64,000 bases of DNA from Campylobacter concisus (GTDB taxonomy: Bacteria; Campylobacterota; Campylobacteria; Campylobacterales; Campylobacteraceae), in contig NZ_JAAKYZ010000005.1 in assembly GCF_015229955.1 (NCBI RefSeq), positions 52,947 to 116,946 of the forward strand, given 5' to 3'. Each line of letters starts with the position of its first letter. The first letter of the stretch is position 1. The translations under genes and the position numbers were made by a program. Shown piece after piece: positions 43,512 through 52,629 of this stretch. The notes beneath the pieces were generated by a model. The model searched no databases and was not told where the DNA came from. It saw nothing but the letters and a program-made list of their open reading frames with translations.

Positions 43512-44379
43512 ATTTCTTTCTCTTTTCCCAAAGTGATTTTCTAGAAATTCCAAGCTTTTTGCTAAGTTCTGTATCAGGGAATTTATCTTGATAATTAACG
43601 ATTATGTATTTTATATATTCATCGATCGTAACGATCTCATCGATATTGAAATTTTTATCGCGTCCTGAAAGCTCAAGCTCGTCAAATGGTGCTTTTTGTG
43701 CAAAATCGCTAGTTGAGATCGCGACCTTTTTCTTTTTGCAAATTTCTAAAATTTTCTCTTTTTCTTCTTGTTTTAGCTCCTCTAAATTTGTCATATAGAT
43801 TAGCTCATCACCATTTTTGGCTAGTGCCTTTTCAAGCTCAGAAAAACAGGCTTTGCCTAAAAATAAAAATGGCAATTTGCAAGTTTTTACATAGCTAAAT
43901 ATAAATTTATCGCTGTATCCGCTTTTACTTGACTTTAAAAGCAGTGGAAATTTTATCTTTTTTGCCTCAAAGCTAGAAATTTCATACTCTTTTAAAGCAT
44001 AATTTACGTAGCTTTCATAGTTTTTGATCTCGTTTTTGAAATTTCTAAATTCCTCAAAATGCTTTATCTTTCTAACTAGCTCTTCTATCATAAATGGCTT
44101 TTGGATGTAATCTACCGCGCCCGCTTGTATCGGCTTTAGCACAGTATCGCTGTTGATGTAGGCGATGAGCAAGATGATGATAGAGCTTTTAAATTTCTCT
44201 ATGACTGGGTAGAAGTCCTGCCCTGGGAGTGTGGTAGAAAGTAACACTACGTCAAAATTTTCAAATTTCAAAGCCTCTTTGACGCTCTTTGCGATCTCGC
44301 AGTCGTAGCCAAAGTCAGCTAGTTTGCTAGCCATCGAGCCAGCTAGATAAATTTCGTTTTCTACTATTAAAATTTTCAT
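43489..44379 (-). CDS. Atypical response regulator of the HP1021/Cj1608 family
   Basis: A 296-aa orphan regulator. The N-terminal receiver-like domain (about 1-115) starts KILIVENEIYLAGSMASKLA. The phosphoacceptor aspartate is replaced: VVLLSTTLPGQ carries Ser48. A middle region (about 130-245) keeps only traces of an NtrC-like AAA fold with no Walker A. A Fis-type helix-turn-helix ends the protein (LSKKLGISRKSLWEKRKKYD). Relatives HP1021 (H. pylori) and Cj1608 act without phosphorylation and affect replication initiation and metabolism (recalled). Overlaps ispDF by 4 bases and sat by about 23. Confidence 0.87.
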   Translation of the reverse strand: MKILIVENEIYLAGSMASKLADFGYDCEIAKSVKEALKFENFDVVLLSTTLPGQDFYPVIEKFKSSIIILLIAYINSDTVLKPIQAGAVDYIQKPFMIEELVRKIKHFEEFRNFKNEIKNYESYVNYALKEYEISSFEAKKIKFPLLLKSSKSGYSDKFIFSYVKTCKLPFLFLGKACFSELEKALAKNGDELIYMTNLEELKQEEKEKILEICKKKKVAISTSDFAQKAPFDELELSGRDKNFNIDEIVTIDEYIKYIIVNYQDKFPDTELSKKLGISRKSLWEKRKKYDVSKKK

Positions 44380-45494
44380 ATTTGCTTCCAGTTGTAAAAT
44401 TTAAGGCTAGCACTTGCCATTACGGCGATCCCTTCGCATCTGCCGACAAAGCCAAGCCCTTCAGTAGTCGTTGCCTTTACATTTATGCGGCTTTGGCTTA
44501 AATTTAGAGCTTTTGCGATATTTGCCTCCATTTTTGACTTTAGCTTTGAAATTTTTGGTTTTTGCGCCATTATCGTGATATCAGCGTTTGTTAGCATAAA
44601 ACCCACACTTTGCACTCTTTTGTAAGCTTCCTCAAGCAAGTAAATGGAGCTAATATCTTTAAATTTAGCGTCCGTATCAGGGAAAAGCTCGCCTATATCG
44701 CCAAGCCCAGCAGCCCCCAAAATGGCATCCGTCAGCGCATGAAGTGCCACGTCGCCGTCGCTGTGAGCTTTTAGTCCAAACTCATAGTCGATCTTCTCGC
44801 CGCAAAGAATCAAAGGACGGCCATTTTCAAACTCATGCACGTCAAAGCCATTTCCAACAAAGACCTCATTTTCTGGCTCTTTTAAGGCAGAAATTTTAGC
44901 AAGATCCTCTTTGTAAGTGATCTTTCTTGCCATTTCATCGCCTAAAATTTGCCAAACGCTTGCGCCAATGGCTCTCATGGCCGAGCTATCATCTGTGTAA
45001 ATTTCACCACTGCTGAGGGCTTTTTTAAGAAGTGCTGTGCGAGAAAGCTGTGGTGTTTGGATAAGTTTTACCTTCTCTCTATCGATCGCATTTTCACCAA
45101 GGTAGGCAGTATCAGCTATCTTTAGTGCAGGAACTACACAATCAGCCTGACTTGCTGCCTCGATGATCTTATGAAAGAGCTCGCTTGATATACAAGGACG
45201 AGCGATGTCACTAACTAAGACAAATTCGCTATTTACTAGCTCAAGTGCGTTTTTTAGGCTATCTTGTCTGGTTTCGCCGCCATCAACAAATTTATAATTT
45301 GGAGCAAATTTTGACATATATTTGCACTCTTTGCTAACAACAATGATCTCTTTAAATGTGTAAAAGTTACTCAAATTTTTAGTGGCAAATAGCCAAAGTG
45401 GATCGCTTCCTATTCGAAGCCATTGCTTCTTTACTGGTAGCTCAAAACGGCTAGAATTTCCTGCTCCAAGCATTATAAGTGATATATCAAGCAA
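44376..45494 (-). CDS. ispDF: Bifunctional IspD/IspF enzyme of the MEP isoprenoid pathway
   Basis: About 372 aa. The IspD cytidylyltransferase half (about 1-205) starts ISLIMLGAGNSSRFELPVKK. The IspF cyclodiphosphate synthase half starts VGNGFDVHEFENGRPLILCG and includes AHSDGDVALHALTDAILGA and TTEGLGFVGRCEGIAV. The fusion is the norm in epsilonproteobacteria. I choose a TTG start at 45494 because AAAGGAG lies 5 bases before it; an ATG at 45530 would place that site inside the gene. First gene of the operon. Confidence 0.92.
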   Translation of the reverse strand: MLDISLIMLGAGNSSRFELPVKKQWLRIGSDPLWLFATKNLSNFYTFKEIIVVSKECKYMSKFAPNYKFVDGGETRQDSLKNALELVNSEFVLVSDIARPCISSELFHKIIEAASQADCVVPALKIADTAYLGENAIDREKVKLIQTPQLSRTALLKKALSSGEIYTDDSSAMRAIGASVWQILGDEMARKITYKEDLAKISALKEPENEVFVGNGFDVHEFENGRPLILCGEKIDYEFGLKAHSDGDVALHALTDAILGAAGLGDIGELFPDTDAKFKDISSIYLLEEAYKRVQSVGFMLTNADITIMAQKPKISKLKSKMEANIAKALNLSQSRINVKATTTEGLGFVGRCEGIAVMASASLKFYNWKQI

Positions 45495-45642
45495 GATAAC
45501 TCCTTTGAAAATTGTTACAGAATTATACATTTCAAAACTTCAAAATTTCTTTTTAAAAAAGTAAATTTTTAAAAGCTTATTTAGTTAGTTTAAATCAAAA
45601 AAGGACTAAAATGAGGTTTTTAAAAATCAAAAAAGGCCTTAT

Positions 45643-46941
45643 ATGAGAGATAAGACGCAGATGTATTATGCTAGGCGCGGCGAGATAACGCAAGAGATGA
45701 GCTATGTGGCAAGGATCGAGGGGCTTAGTGAAAATTTAGTAATGGATGAGGTGGCAAAAGGTAGCATCATCATCCCAGCAAATATAAATCATAAAAATTT
45801 AAAGCCAATGGGCATAGGCAGAAAGCTAAAGACAAAGGTCAATGCAAATATCGGCAACTCAAGTCTAAGTAGTGACATTTGCACGGAGCTTAAAAAGCTT
45901 GAAATTTGCTTAGAATTTGGCGCTGATACGGTTATGGATCTAAGCACAGATGGCGATTTAGACGCTATTAGGAGTGCGATCATTGAGCATTCAAGCGTGC
46001 CAGTTGGCACAGTGCCTATGTATGAAATTTTAAAAGAGGCAAAAGAGGTTACAAATATCACAAATGAGCTCATTTTAGAGATACTTGAAAAGCAAGCGAA
46101 GCAAGGGGTTAGTTACTTTACGATACACGCTGGATTTTTGCGTGAGTTTTTGCCGCTTGTCAAAAAGCGAAAAATGGGCATAGTAAGCCGCGGTGGCAGT
46201 TTAAGCGCAAGCTACATGTCAAAGTTAAATAGGCAAAATCCATTTTATGAGATTTTTGATCAAATTTTAGAAATTTGCGCAAGGTACGACGTCTCGCTCT
46301 CGCTTGGCGACGGACTTCGCCCAGGATGTCTTTTTGATGCGACAGATGAGGCACAGCTTAGCGAGCTAAAGGTGCTTGGAGAGCTTACACTTCGTGCGTG
46401 GCAAAAAGATGTGCAAGTGATGATAGAAGGCCCTGGTCATGTGCCATTAAATCAAATTGAGTATAATATGAAAATCGAACAAGAGCTCTGCCATGACGCC
46501 CCATTTTACGTGCTTGGACCGCTTGTCTCAGACATAGGCGCAGGATACGATCACATCACCTCGGCGATCGGCGGCACAATTGCAGCATATCACGGTGCTA
46601 GCATGCTTTGCTACGTGACGCAAAAGGAGCACCTTGGCTTGCCAAATGAAAATGACGTAAGAGAGGGCATCGTAGCTCACAAGATAGCAGCTCATGCCGC
46701 AGACGTCGCACTTGGTAAGGCTGGAGCTATAGAAAAGGATCACGAGATGAGTGATGCTAGATATGCATTTGACTGGAACAAGCAGTTTGAGCTTAGCTTT
46801 GATCCAAAGAAAGCTAGAGAGCTTCACGATGAGAGCTTGCCAGAAGACGCGTTTAAGAGCGCTCATTTTTGTTCGATGTGCGGACCAAAATTTTGTGCAT
46901 ATAAAATTTCAAAAGATCTAGAAAAAGGAGAAAAATGTTAA
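45643..46941 (+). CDS. thiC: Phosphomethylpyrimidine synthase ThiC
   Basis: A 432-aa radical SAM enzyme that converts aminoimidazole ribotide to the thiamine pyrimidine. [23 protein letters not shown]-like [39 protein letters not shown] and the C-terminal CSMCGPKFC cluster motif are present. It is the short form typical of epsilonproteobacteria. No TPP riboswitch is visible in the 112 bases upstream. A possible -10 TAAAAT lies at 45607-45612. It overlaps mrp by 7 bases. Confidence 0.95.
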   Translation: MRDKTQMYYARRGEITQEMSYVARIEGLSENLVMDEVAKGSIIIPANINHKNLKPMGIGRKLKTKVNANIGNSSLSSDICTELKKLEICLEFGADTVMDLSTDGDLDAIRSAIIEHSSVPVGTVPMYEILKEAKEVTNITNELILEILEKQAKQGVSYFTIHAGFLREFLPLVKKRKMGIVSRGGSLSASYMSKLNRQNPFYEIFDQILEICARYDVSLSLGDGLRPGCLFDATDEAQLSELKVLGELTLRAWQKDVQVMIEGPGHVPLNQIEYNMKIEQELCHDAPFYVLGPLVSDIGAGYDHITSAIGGTIAAYHGASMLCYVTQKEHLGLPNENDVREGIVAHKIAAHAADVALGKAGAIEKDHEMSDARYAFDWNKQFELSFDPKKARELHDESLPEDAFKSAHFCSMCGPKFCAYKISKDLEKGEKC

Positions 46942-48035
46942 ATAAAGAAGAGGTCTTAAATAGGCTAAAAGGTGTTATATATCCTGGTTTTGAAAAAGAT
47001 ATAGTTAGCTTTGGCTTTGTAAAAAATGTAGAAATCGGCGATAAAATTTTAATCGAGGTCGAGATCGTTAGCTCAAATCCCGATGTGGCAAACGAGCTAA
47101 AAACGGATATCAAACGTGTCATGGGCTCAAATGAATATGTGCTAAATTTGATCCAGCCAAAGATACCTGAGGAGAAAAGTAACACTCAAAGTGGCAAAAA
47201 TATCGCGCCGCAAGTTAAAAATTTCGTAATGGTAAGCTCTGGAAAAGGCGGCGTTGGTAAATCAACCACAACGCTAAATTTAGCCATCTCAATGGCAAAA
47301 CTAGGCAAAAAAGTGGGAATTTTAGACGCTGACATCTACGGACCAAATATTCCAAGAATGCTTGGCGAAGTAAATACTCAGCCACAAGTCGTTGGTAACA
47401 AGCTAAAACCGATACTTAGCCATGGTGTTGAGATGATGAGTATGGGCGTTTTGATGGAGGAGGGCATGAGCCTTATCTGGCGTGGCTCAATGATCATGAA
47501 AGCGATCGAGCAGCTGCTAAAAGACGTGCTTTGGAGCGAACTTGATGTCTTGTTTCTCGACATGCCTCCAGGAACGGGCGACGCGCAGCTAACTCTGGCT
47601 CAAAGCGTGCCAGTAACGGCAGGTGTCTGCGTCACAACGCCACAAGTGGTAGCGCTTGACGATAGCAAACGTGCGCTTGATATGTTTGAGAAACTTCACA
47701 TCCCAATCGCTGGCGTCATCGAAAATATGAGTGGTTTCATCTGCCCAGATAATGGCAAAGAGTACGACATCTTTGGCAAAGGTACGACTGAAGAGGTGGC
47801 AAAAGCTTACAACACGCAAATTTTAGCTGAAATCCCTATCGAGCCAGCTGTTCGCGTGGGCGGCGATAATGGTAAGCCAGTTAGCTTTTACGAGCCGAAC
47901 TCAGTCACTGCAAAACGCTACGAGAGTGCGGCTGCTAGACTTTGGGAAGTGATAGAAAATATAAATAGTGATGGCGGAGCTGATAACTCAGCGATCCAAC
48001 CAGTAAATGACGGCAAGAGTGCTTGCTCGAAGTAA
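46935..48035 (+). CDS. mrp: Mrp/ApbC family Fe-S cluster carrier ATPase
   Basis: A 366-aa protein. The N-terminal DUF59 domain (about 1-90) is followed by the P-loop [19 protein letters not shown] (about 98-116), [32 protein letters not shown] and [20 protein letters not shown]. The usual CxxC that binds the bridging cluster is reduced to a single cysteine (ICPDNG). It probably carries or loads Fe-S clusters, which ThiC, encoded just upstream, requires. Ends ACSK. Confidence 0.92.
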   Translation: MLNKEEVLNRLKGVIYPGFEKDIVSFGFVKNVEIGDKILIEVEIVSSNPDVANELKTDIKRVMGSNEYVLNLIQPKIPEEKSNTQSGKNIAPQVKNFVMVSSGKGGVGKSTTTLNLAISMAKLGKKVGILDADIYGPNIPRMLGEVNTQPQVVGNKLKPILSHGVEMMSMGVLMEEGMSLIWRGSMIMKAIEQLLKDVLWSELDVLFLDMPPGTGDAQLTLAQSVPVTAGVCVTTPQVVALDDSKRALDMFEKLHIPIAGVIENMSGFICPDNGKEYDIFGKGTTEEVAKAYNTQILAEIPIEPAVRVGGDNGKPVSFYEPNSVTAKRYESAAARLWEVIENINSDGGADNSAIQPVNDGKSACSK

Positions 48036-48051
48036 TCTCTAAATTGATCTA

Positions 48052-48090
48052 TAAATTTGCACGTAAAAAATAAAAGTACGTGCAAATTTA
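48052..48090. repeat. Perfect 14-bp inverted repeat after mrp
   Basis: TAAATTTGCACGTA (48052-48065) pairs with 48077-48090 around an A-rich 11-base loop. It lies between mrp and the ACT-domain gene. The T tract after it is short, so it may be a terminator or an mRNA stabiliser. Confidence 0.6.
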
Positions 48091-48121
48091 GCTTTTAAAA
48101 GAAATTTAACAGGAGAAAAAG

Positions 48122-48388
48122 ATGAAAGCAATCGTAACCGTAGTCGGAAAAGATAAAGTCGGCATCGTAGCTGGTGTATCAGCAAAGCTTAGCGAGCTTG
48201 GACTAAATATAGATGATATCTCACAGACTATTTTAGATGAGTTTTTTACGATGATGGCTGTGGTTTCAAGTAATGAAAATAAGGATTTTACGGTCTTAAG
48301 AGAAGAGCTTAATAAACTTGGGGAGAGCCTTAAAGTCAAGATTAACATCCAAAGTTCTGCCATCTTTGACGCGATGCATACAATCTAA
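48122..48388 (+). CDS. ACT-domain protein (UPF0237 type)
   Basis: An 88-aa single ACT domain: VTVVGKDKVGIVAGVSAKLS at the N-terminus, then NIDDISQTILDEFFTMMAVV. Such proteins sense amino acids or related ligands. This one is nearly always paired with the UPF0210 gene that follows 10 bases later. RBS AGGAG precedes the ATG. Confidence 0.88.
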   Translation: MKAIVTVVGKDKVGIVAGVSAKLSELGLNIDDISQTILDEFFTMMAVVSSNENKDFTVLREELNKLGESLKVKINIQSSAIFDAMHTI

Positions 48389-48397
48389 GGAAAAGCA

Positions 48398-49735
48398 ATG
48401 GACATCAAAAACGTAACCGAAACGATCTCGATGATCGAAGAGCAAAATTTTGACATCAGAACGATCACGATGGGTATCTCTTTACTTGATTGCATTGATC
48501 CTGATATCAACAAAGCTTGTGACAAAATTTACGCAAAAATCACCACTAAAGCCAAAGACCTAGTCAAAGCGGGCAACGAAATTTCTGCTGAGCTAGGCAT
48601 ACCAATCGTCAATAAAAGAGTGAGCGTGACGCCTATCTCGATAATCGGAGCGGCAACCGATGCAAGCGACTATGTTATGATTGCAAAGACGCTTGATAGG
48701 GCTGCAATTGAGATTGGCATTGATTTTATAGGTGGTTTTTCGGCTCTTGTGCAAAAGGGCTATCAAAAAGGCGATAAAATTTTGATAGATTCTATTCCGC
48801 AAGCACTTGCACAGACTACAAAAGTATGTGCAAGCGTCAATGTCGGCTCAACAAAAACAGGCATAAACATGAGTGCTGTGCGTGACATGGGGCACATCAT
48901 AAAAGAGACGGCAGCTGCTTCTCGAATGGGTTGTGCTAAGCTCGTGGTTTTTGCAAACGCAGTTGAAGACAATCCTTTCATGGCTGGTGCATTTCACGGC
49001 GTGGGTGAGGCTGATGTAGTGATAAATGTCGGCGTCTCAGGTCCAGGAGTGGTAAAAAGAGCCCTTGAAAAGGTGCGTGGCGAGAGTTTTGACATAGTGG
49101 CTGAGACTGTGAAAAAGACGGCATTTAAGATCACTCGCATCGGTCAGCTCGTGGGCCAAATGGCGAGTGAAAGGCTTGGCGTGAAATTTGGTATCGTTGA
49201 TCTTTCTCTTGCCCCAACACCAGCCGTGGGCGACTCGGTGGCTCGTGTGCTTGAGGAGATGGGGCTGGAGGCTGTTGGTACGCACGGAACGACTGCGGCA
49301 CTTGCTCTCCTAAATGACGCAGTAAAAAAAGGTGGCGTCATGGCGTGCAATCAAGTGGGCGGCTTAAGCGGTGCATTTATCCCGGTCTCAGAAGATGAAG
49401 GCATGATAGCTGCGGTGCGCGCGGGATCGCTAAATTTAGAAAAGCTTGAAGCGATGACCGCGATATGCTCGGTTGGTCTTGATATGATCGCTATACCTGC
49501 TGACACACCAAGCGAGAGCATAGCTGCGATGATCGCTGATGAGGCGGCTATCGGAGTTATAAATCAAAAAACAACGGCCGTTCGAATTATACCTCTTGGA
49601 TGTGAGGGCGATATGATCGAGTTTGGCGGCCTTTTAGGAAGAGCACCTGTGATGAAGATAAGCAAAGCCTCTAGTGCCGACTTCATCGCTCGTGGCGGAC
49701 AAATTCCAGCACCTATCCATAGTTTTAAAAACTAA
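48398..49735 (+). CDS. UPF0210 (DUF711) family protein
   Basis: A 445-aa cytosolic protein with the family blocks [79 protein letters not shown] and [11 protein letters not shown]. The family is widespread and highly conserved, usually with an ACT-domain partner, but its reaction is not known to me. Glycine-rich loops suggest a glycyl-radical or nucleotide-binding-like barrel. A strong terminator follows. Confidence 0.92.
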   Translation: MDIKNVTETISMIEEQNFDIRTITMGISLLDCIDPDINKACDKIYAKITTKAKDLVKAGNEISAELGIPIVNKRVSVTPISIIGAATDASDYVMIAKTLDRAAIEIGIDFIGGFSALVQKGYQKGDKILIDSIPQALAQTTKVCASVNVGSTKTGINMSAVRDMGHIIKETAAASRMGCAKLVVFANAVEDNPFMAGAFHGVGEADVVINVGVSGPGVVKRALEKVRGESFDIVAETVKKTAFKITRIGQLVGQMASERLGVKFGIVDLSLAPTPAVGDSVARVLEEMGLEAVGTHGTTAALALLNDAVKKGGVMACNQVGGLSGAFIPVSEDEGMIAAVRAGSLNLEKLEAMTAICSVGLDMIAIPADTPSESIAAMIADEAAIGVINQKTTAVRIIPLGCEGDMIEFGGLLGRAPVMKISKASSADFIARGGQIPAPIHSFKN

Positions 49736-49740
49736 TCTTC

Positions 49741-49767
49741 AAAGTCCGCTTTAAATTTGCGGACTTT
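49741..49767 (+). terminator. Terminator after the UPF0210 gene
   Basis: A 9-bp perfect stem AAAGTCCGC/GCGGACTTT (49741-49749 with 49759-49767), loop TTTAAATTT, five bases after the stop. Confidence 0.8.
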
Positions 49768-49817
49768 ACATGATTTATTTTAGTCGTTTAAAAACAATTG
49801 ATTCTTTGGTTTTTTGT

Positions 49818-49823
49818 TATAAT
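49818..49823 (+). promoter_or_regulatory. -10 element for the 163-aa membrane protein gene
   Basis: TATAAT in TTTTTTGTTATAATTC, 45 bases before the ATG. The T run and G before the hexamer are the Campylobacter sigma-70 style. Confidence 0.65.
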
Positions 49824-49867
49824 TCTACTTTTTATAAATTACGATATATAAAATATAAAGGATTTTT

Positions 49868-50359
49868 ATGGGACGTGTTCATAGGGATAGGGTAGGTCAA
49901 GCGATGAGGCTTTCAACTCCAGTAGCCATGTTTATCGTGTTATCTATGTTTATTTTTGCAATTTCGCCGATAACATTATTACTGGAGCTTTATTTTCAAA
50001 ATAAACTATTAAAAATAAAATGGCGTATAAAAGATATCGTATGGACGTTAAATTCAACATTTTCATTTTGGGTTTTTGTTATTGGCTTGCTTGCAATTTG
50101 TATATATAAGATATTTAATAGATCTATGCCTAGCATTAATATGCCTACTATTAACGATTACATGCCATTGATAATAGTAATTTTGCTCTTGATACCACAT
50201 TTCTATTTTTCAATTAAATATTACAGTAAATTTAATCGCTTTTTTAGGCTAAAAGCAGCAGGTAGAAGAAAAGAATTGCGTGCAAAAGCAGAAATGATTT
50301 TAAAAAAAGAAAAAGAAGAAGATAGACTAAGAAGAGAAATTAATAAAACTATTCGTTAG
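49868..50359 (+). CDS. Three-helix membrane protein, unknown
   Basis: A 163-aa protein with hydrophobic segments at about 17-41, 57-80 and 97-116. A basic cytosolic tail follows (RLKAAGRRKELRAKAEMILK, then EEDRLRREINKTIR). The N-terminal GRVHRDRVGQ is also basic. It has a strong promoter and stands alone. No family recognised. Confidence 0.65.
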   Translation: MGRVHRDRVGQAMRLSTPVAMFIVLSMFIFAISPITLLLELYFQNKLLKIKWRIKDIVWTLNSTFSFWVFVIGLLAICIYKIFNRSMPSINMPTINDYMPLIIVILLLIPHFYFSIKYYSKFNRFFRLKAAGRRKELRAKAEMILKKEKEEDRLRREINKTIR

Positions 50360-50480
50360 AGATTTTATACAATTTTGCTTCTTGTGTTGGTTAAAAAACA
50401 TAGTTTATCTCTTAAATTTATCCTAACCTTTTCAACCGCTTTTAGTTAAAATAATAAAAATTTTAAGCCAAGGAGCTAAA

Positions 50481-51170
50481 ATGAAAATTTTATCACTGCT
50501 TACGGCGCTACTTTTTGGAGCGGTATGTGGCTTTGCAAATGATGGCAAAGTAAGAAGTATCGACATCTACGTCACGCCATACTACTCAGCAAATGCTGGC
50601 AAGGTGGAGTACGTAAAGGTCTATGACAAGATAGATAAGCTTTTAAAAAGTGGCAAAGAAGAGGACTTTAAAAAGGCTGAAAAGATCGTGCAAGACGCCC
50701 CACAAATGGTCTCTCCGATAACTCTTTTTGTTCTTTCAGCTCGCGCATACGATCTTGGACTTCGCGATGATGCGGTATTTTGGTTTTATGCGGCAAAAAA
50801 TCGCGCGATCTTGCTAAGAGGCGTTATAGACATGGAGGGCGAGAAATTTACTGACGTGGTGGCCGCGATAGGGGCGTTTATGAAGCTTGTTGGCGACGTG
50901 GTCAATCCTTATGCATTTTGCGATATCAGAAAGCAACAAGAGATCGCTGATAAAGCGCTTGAATGGACTAAGAAAAATGCCTATGAAGCGATGTTCTCGC
51001 CAGAATTTAGCTCGCCTCACGAAGATAGAAAAGCAGCCCTTGCAAAAGGCATAGAAAAGCTAGAAGCGCGCAATAAAAAAGAGAAAGATTACTTTTTAGA
51101 CAAAGACAATCTTGCTAACTTTAAAGCTATGCGCAAGCAAAATGGCACTGATGAGAAATTTTGCTTCTAA
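50481..51170 (+). CDS. Secreted helical protein, unknown
   Basis: A 229-aa protein with a signal peptide (about 1-20, CGFA). The mature part is mostly helical, with DKIDKLLKSGKEEDFKKAEK, VQDAPQMVSPITLFVLSARA and YDLGLRDDAVFWFYAAKNRA resembling degenerate TPR pairs. Three cysteines are present. Probably periplasmic. A possible -10 TAAAAT lies near 50446, and RBS AAGGAG precedes the ATG. Function unknown. Confidence 0.65.
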   Translation: MKILSLLTALLFGAVCGFANDGKVRSIDIYVTPYYSANAGKVEYVKVYDKIDKLLKSGKEEDFKKAEKIVQDAPQMVSPITLFVLSARAYDLGLRDDAVFWFYAAKNRAILLRGVIDMEGEKFTDVVAAIGAFMKLVGDVVNPYAFCDIRKQQEIADKALEWTKKNAYEAMFSPEFSSPHEDRKAALAKGIEKLEARNKKEKDYFLDKDNLANFKAMRKQNGTDEKFCF

Positions 51171-51193
51171 GTAGCGAGAAAAACTGAAAATTT

Positions 51194-51242
51194 GCTTGTA
51201 AATTTAGCTTTTGCTTTATGCTAAAAAGGCAAATTTACAAGC
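51194..51242. repeat. 12-bp inverted repeat with nested stem
   Basis: GCTTGTAAATTT (51194-51205) pairs perfectly with 51231-51242; a further CTTTT/AAAAG pairing is possible inside. It lies 24 bases after the secreted-protein stop, a likely end structure of that transcript. Confidence 0.55.
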
Positions 51243-51326
51243 TATCTCTATTTTATGTCACGACAGGTTTGCTTAAATTTCGCTCTTTTAGAAGAGTAGC
51301 AAAATCACAAAAAATGAGAATAAAAA

Positions 51327-51779
51327 ATGACTTTGGAATTTGGCGAACTTGAAAAAGTTGCAACGAATGATGGCTTTATCTGGTATGCCCAGACGTGGCT
51401 AAAAAGCGAAATTTTTGGCCAAGTGCTCTTTTGTCTTATCTCGGCAAATGGGGCAGACGTGGATGATGAGACGATTTTGCTTGCGCAGAGTATCGCTCAG
51501 GATATCGACCGGTACATAAAAGACGCACTTACGTTTTTGCGAGAGAAGCTTAAGCAAAAATGCCTTTTGAACAAGGATGAGCTTAGAGCGCTTGATGTGC
51601 CAGTTTGCGATCTGCCGTTTAGCTCGCCTCAATGCACCTTTTATGCGCACGATAAGCAGTGGCTGATGAGATTTGCCGAGGGTGCACTTGATATCTGCGA
51701 GCCTTTTGGTATTGGGGTGATTTTTGAAGGTGAAAAGCCACTTCGTTTAGAAAATTTAGAGCTTAGCCAAGAGTGCTAA
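51327..51779 (+). CDS. Small soluble protein, unknown
   Basis: A 150-aa acidic cytosolic protein. It starts LEFGELEKVATNDGFIWYAQ, has a helical middle (AQSIAQDIDRYIKDALTFLR) and ends with GIGVIFEGEKPLRLENLEL. The alternating strand/helix look resembles small SMI1/SUKH- or DUF6985-type proteins, but I cannot assign it. No toxin gene is visible beside it. The start has only a weak ribosome site (GAGAATAAAA). Confidence 0.55.
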   Translation: MTLEFGELEKVATNDGFIWYAQTWLKSEIFGQVLFCLISANGADVDDETILLAQSIAQDIDRYIKDALTFLREKLKQKCLLNKDELRALDVPVCDLPFSSPQCTFYAHDKQWLMRFAEGALDICEPFGIGVIFEGEKPLRLENLELSQEC

Positions 51780-51820
51780 TCGCGGATAAATTTTGCTTTT
51801 AAACGGTGAGATAAATTTAG

Positions 51821-51853
51821 TTGCTGTTTTAGGTTTTTAGCCCAAAACAGCAA
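51821..51853. terminator. Bidirectional terminator between convergent genes
   Basis: TTGCTGTTTTAGG/CCCAAAACAGCAA forms a 13-position stem with one mismatch and loop TTTTTAG. It lies between the 150-aa gene and the YagU-like gene. Confidence 0.8.
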
Positions 51854-51863
51854 AAATTTGCAT

Positions 51864-52466
51864 TTATGCGTTGCAACAACAATAATCACTCGGATCTTTT
51901 TCTTTTGTGATCCTAGCTCTTAGGTCGTGACGGATGATCTCTATCGACCAGAACCATATCATGTGGCCGACAAATTCAGATACATGCTCGTACCAAGGGA
52001 GTGTCCAAAGTGGTGGAGTAAGCCCCAAAATAGGTAATGTGATCACGTGAACAGCGATATTTACGATAATGCCAACTAGTAAGCCTTGCCATATTGTAAT
52101 CTTTGGAAATTTCTCAGCCAAAACACAATAAGCAACCGCGAAAACGATCGAAAACAATATATGCGTCATCATTACGTAGTTAAATGCATGCCCTGCAAAC
52201 TCGTAAATGGCGGCATTTGGATCGGCTACGCCCAAATAATCCCTTAAAAACACATAAGGCGGATTTAAGAAATTTCTAGAGCAATCGATCGCATCGGCTG
52301 CTCTAATGGCACTCTCTGGTCCGCAAGCAGCGTTAAACATATCCATCGGACTTCTTGGAGGAAGTGGGAATTCCGCTCCCCATTTGACAAAGGCTGAGAC
52401 AACACCAGCGATAAGGCCGATTAACGCAGCCAGAGCAAATCTAGGTTTTGTTACTAAATTTGACAT
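51864..52466 (-). CDS. YagU family (DUF1440) inner-membrane protein
   Basis: A 200-aa protein with about four membrane helices. [20 protein letters not shown] (N-terminal), [20 protein letters not shown] and [20 protein letters not shown] match YagU of E. coli (204 aa), linked to acid resistance there. It ends in DYCCCNA, an unusual cysteine triplet. It stands alone; the 163 bases to dapD contain the dapD promoter and nothing else clear. Confidence 0.82.
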   Translation of the reverse strand: MSNLVTKPRFALAALIGLIAGVVSAFVKWGAEFPLPPRSPMDMFNAACGPESAIRAADAIDCSRNFLNPPYVFLRDYLGVADPNAAIYEFAGHAFNYVMMTHILFSIVFAVAYCVLAEKFPKITIWQGLLVGIIVNIAVHVITLPILGLTPPLWTLPWYEHVSEFVGHMIWFWSIEIIRHDLRARITKEKDPSDYCCCNA

Positions 52467-52596
52467 TTAAACCCCTTCTTTAAATTTGCAAAATCTTATT
52501 GCAATTTACTTTATGATAAGATTAATCATTATTAAAAATATAAAAATATTTAAAAATTTTAATGGACTTAAAATCATAAAATTTTTAGCCATTTTT

Positions 52597-52605
52597 GGCT
52601 AGACT
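52597..52605 (+). promoter_or_regulatory. Putative -10 region GGCTAGACT of dapD
   Basis: ATTTTTGGCTAGACT, with TAGACT at 52600-52605, lies 25 bases before the dapD ATG. It is a variant of the GGCTAAAAT motif seen before leuD and trmL. Confidence 0.45.
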
Positions 52606-52629
52606 AAGAAAAAATTTAAAGGAGAATAG

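Noticed and set aside
45531..45642. Possible TPP riboswitch before thiC
   Set aside because: No CTGAGA core or P1-P5 layout is present in the 112 bases; only A-rich repeats and a possible -10 are seen.
51327..51779. Immunity protein of a toxin-immunity pair
   Set aside because: Size and fold impression allow it, but there is no neighbouring toxin, secretion signal or repeat cluster to support the idea.
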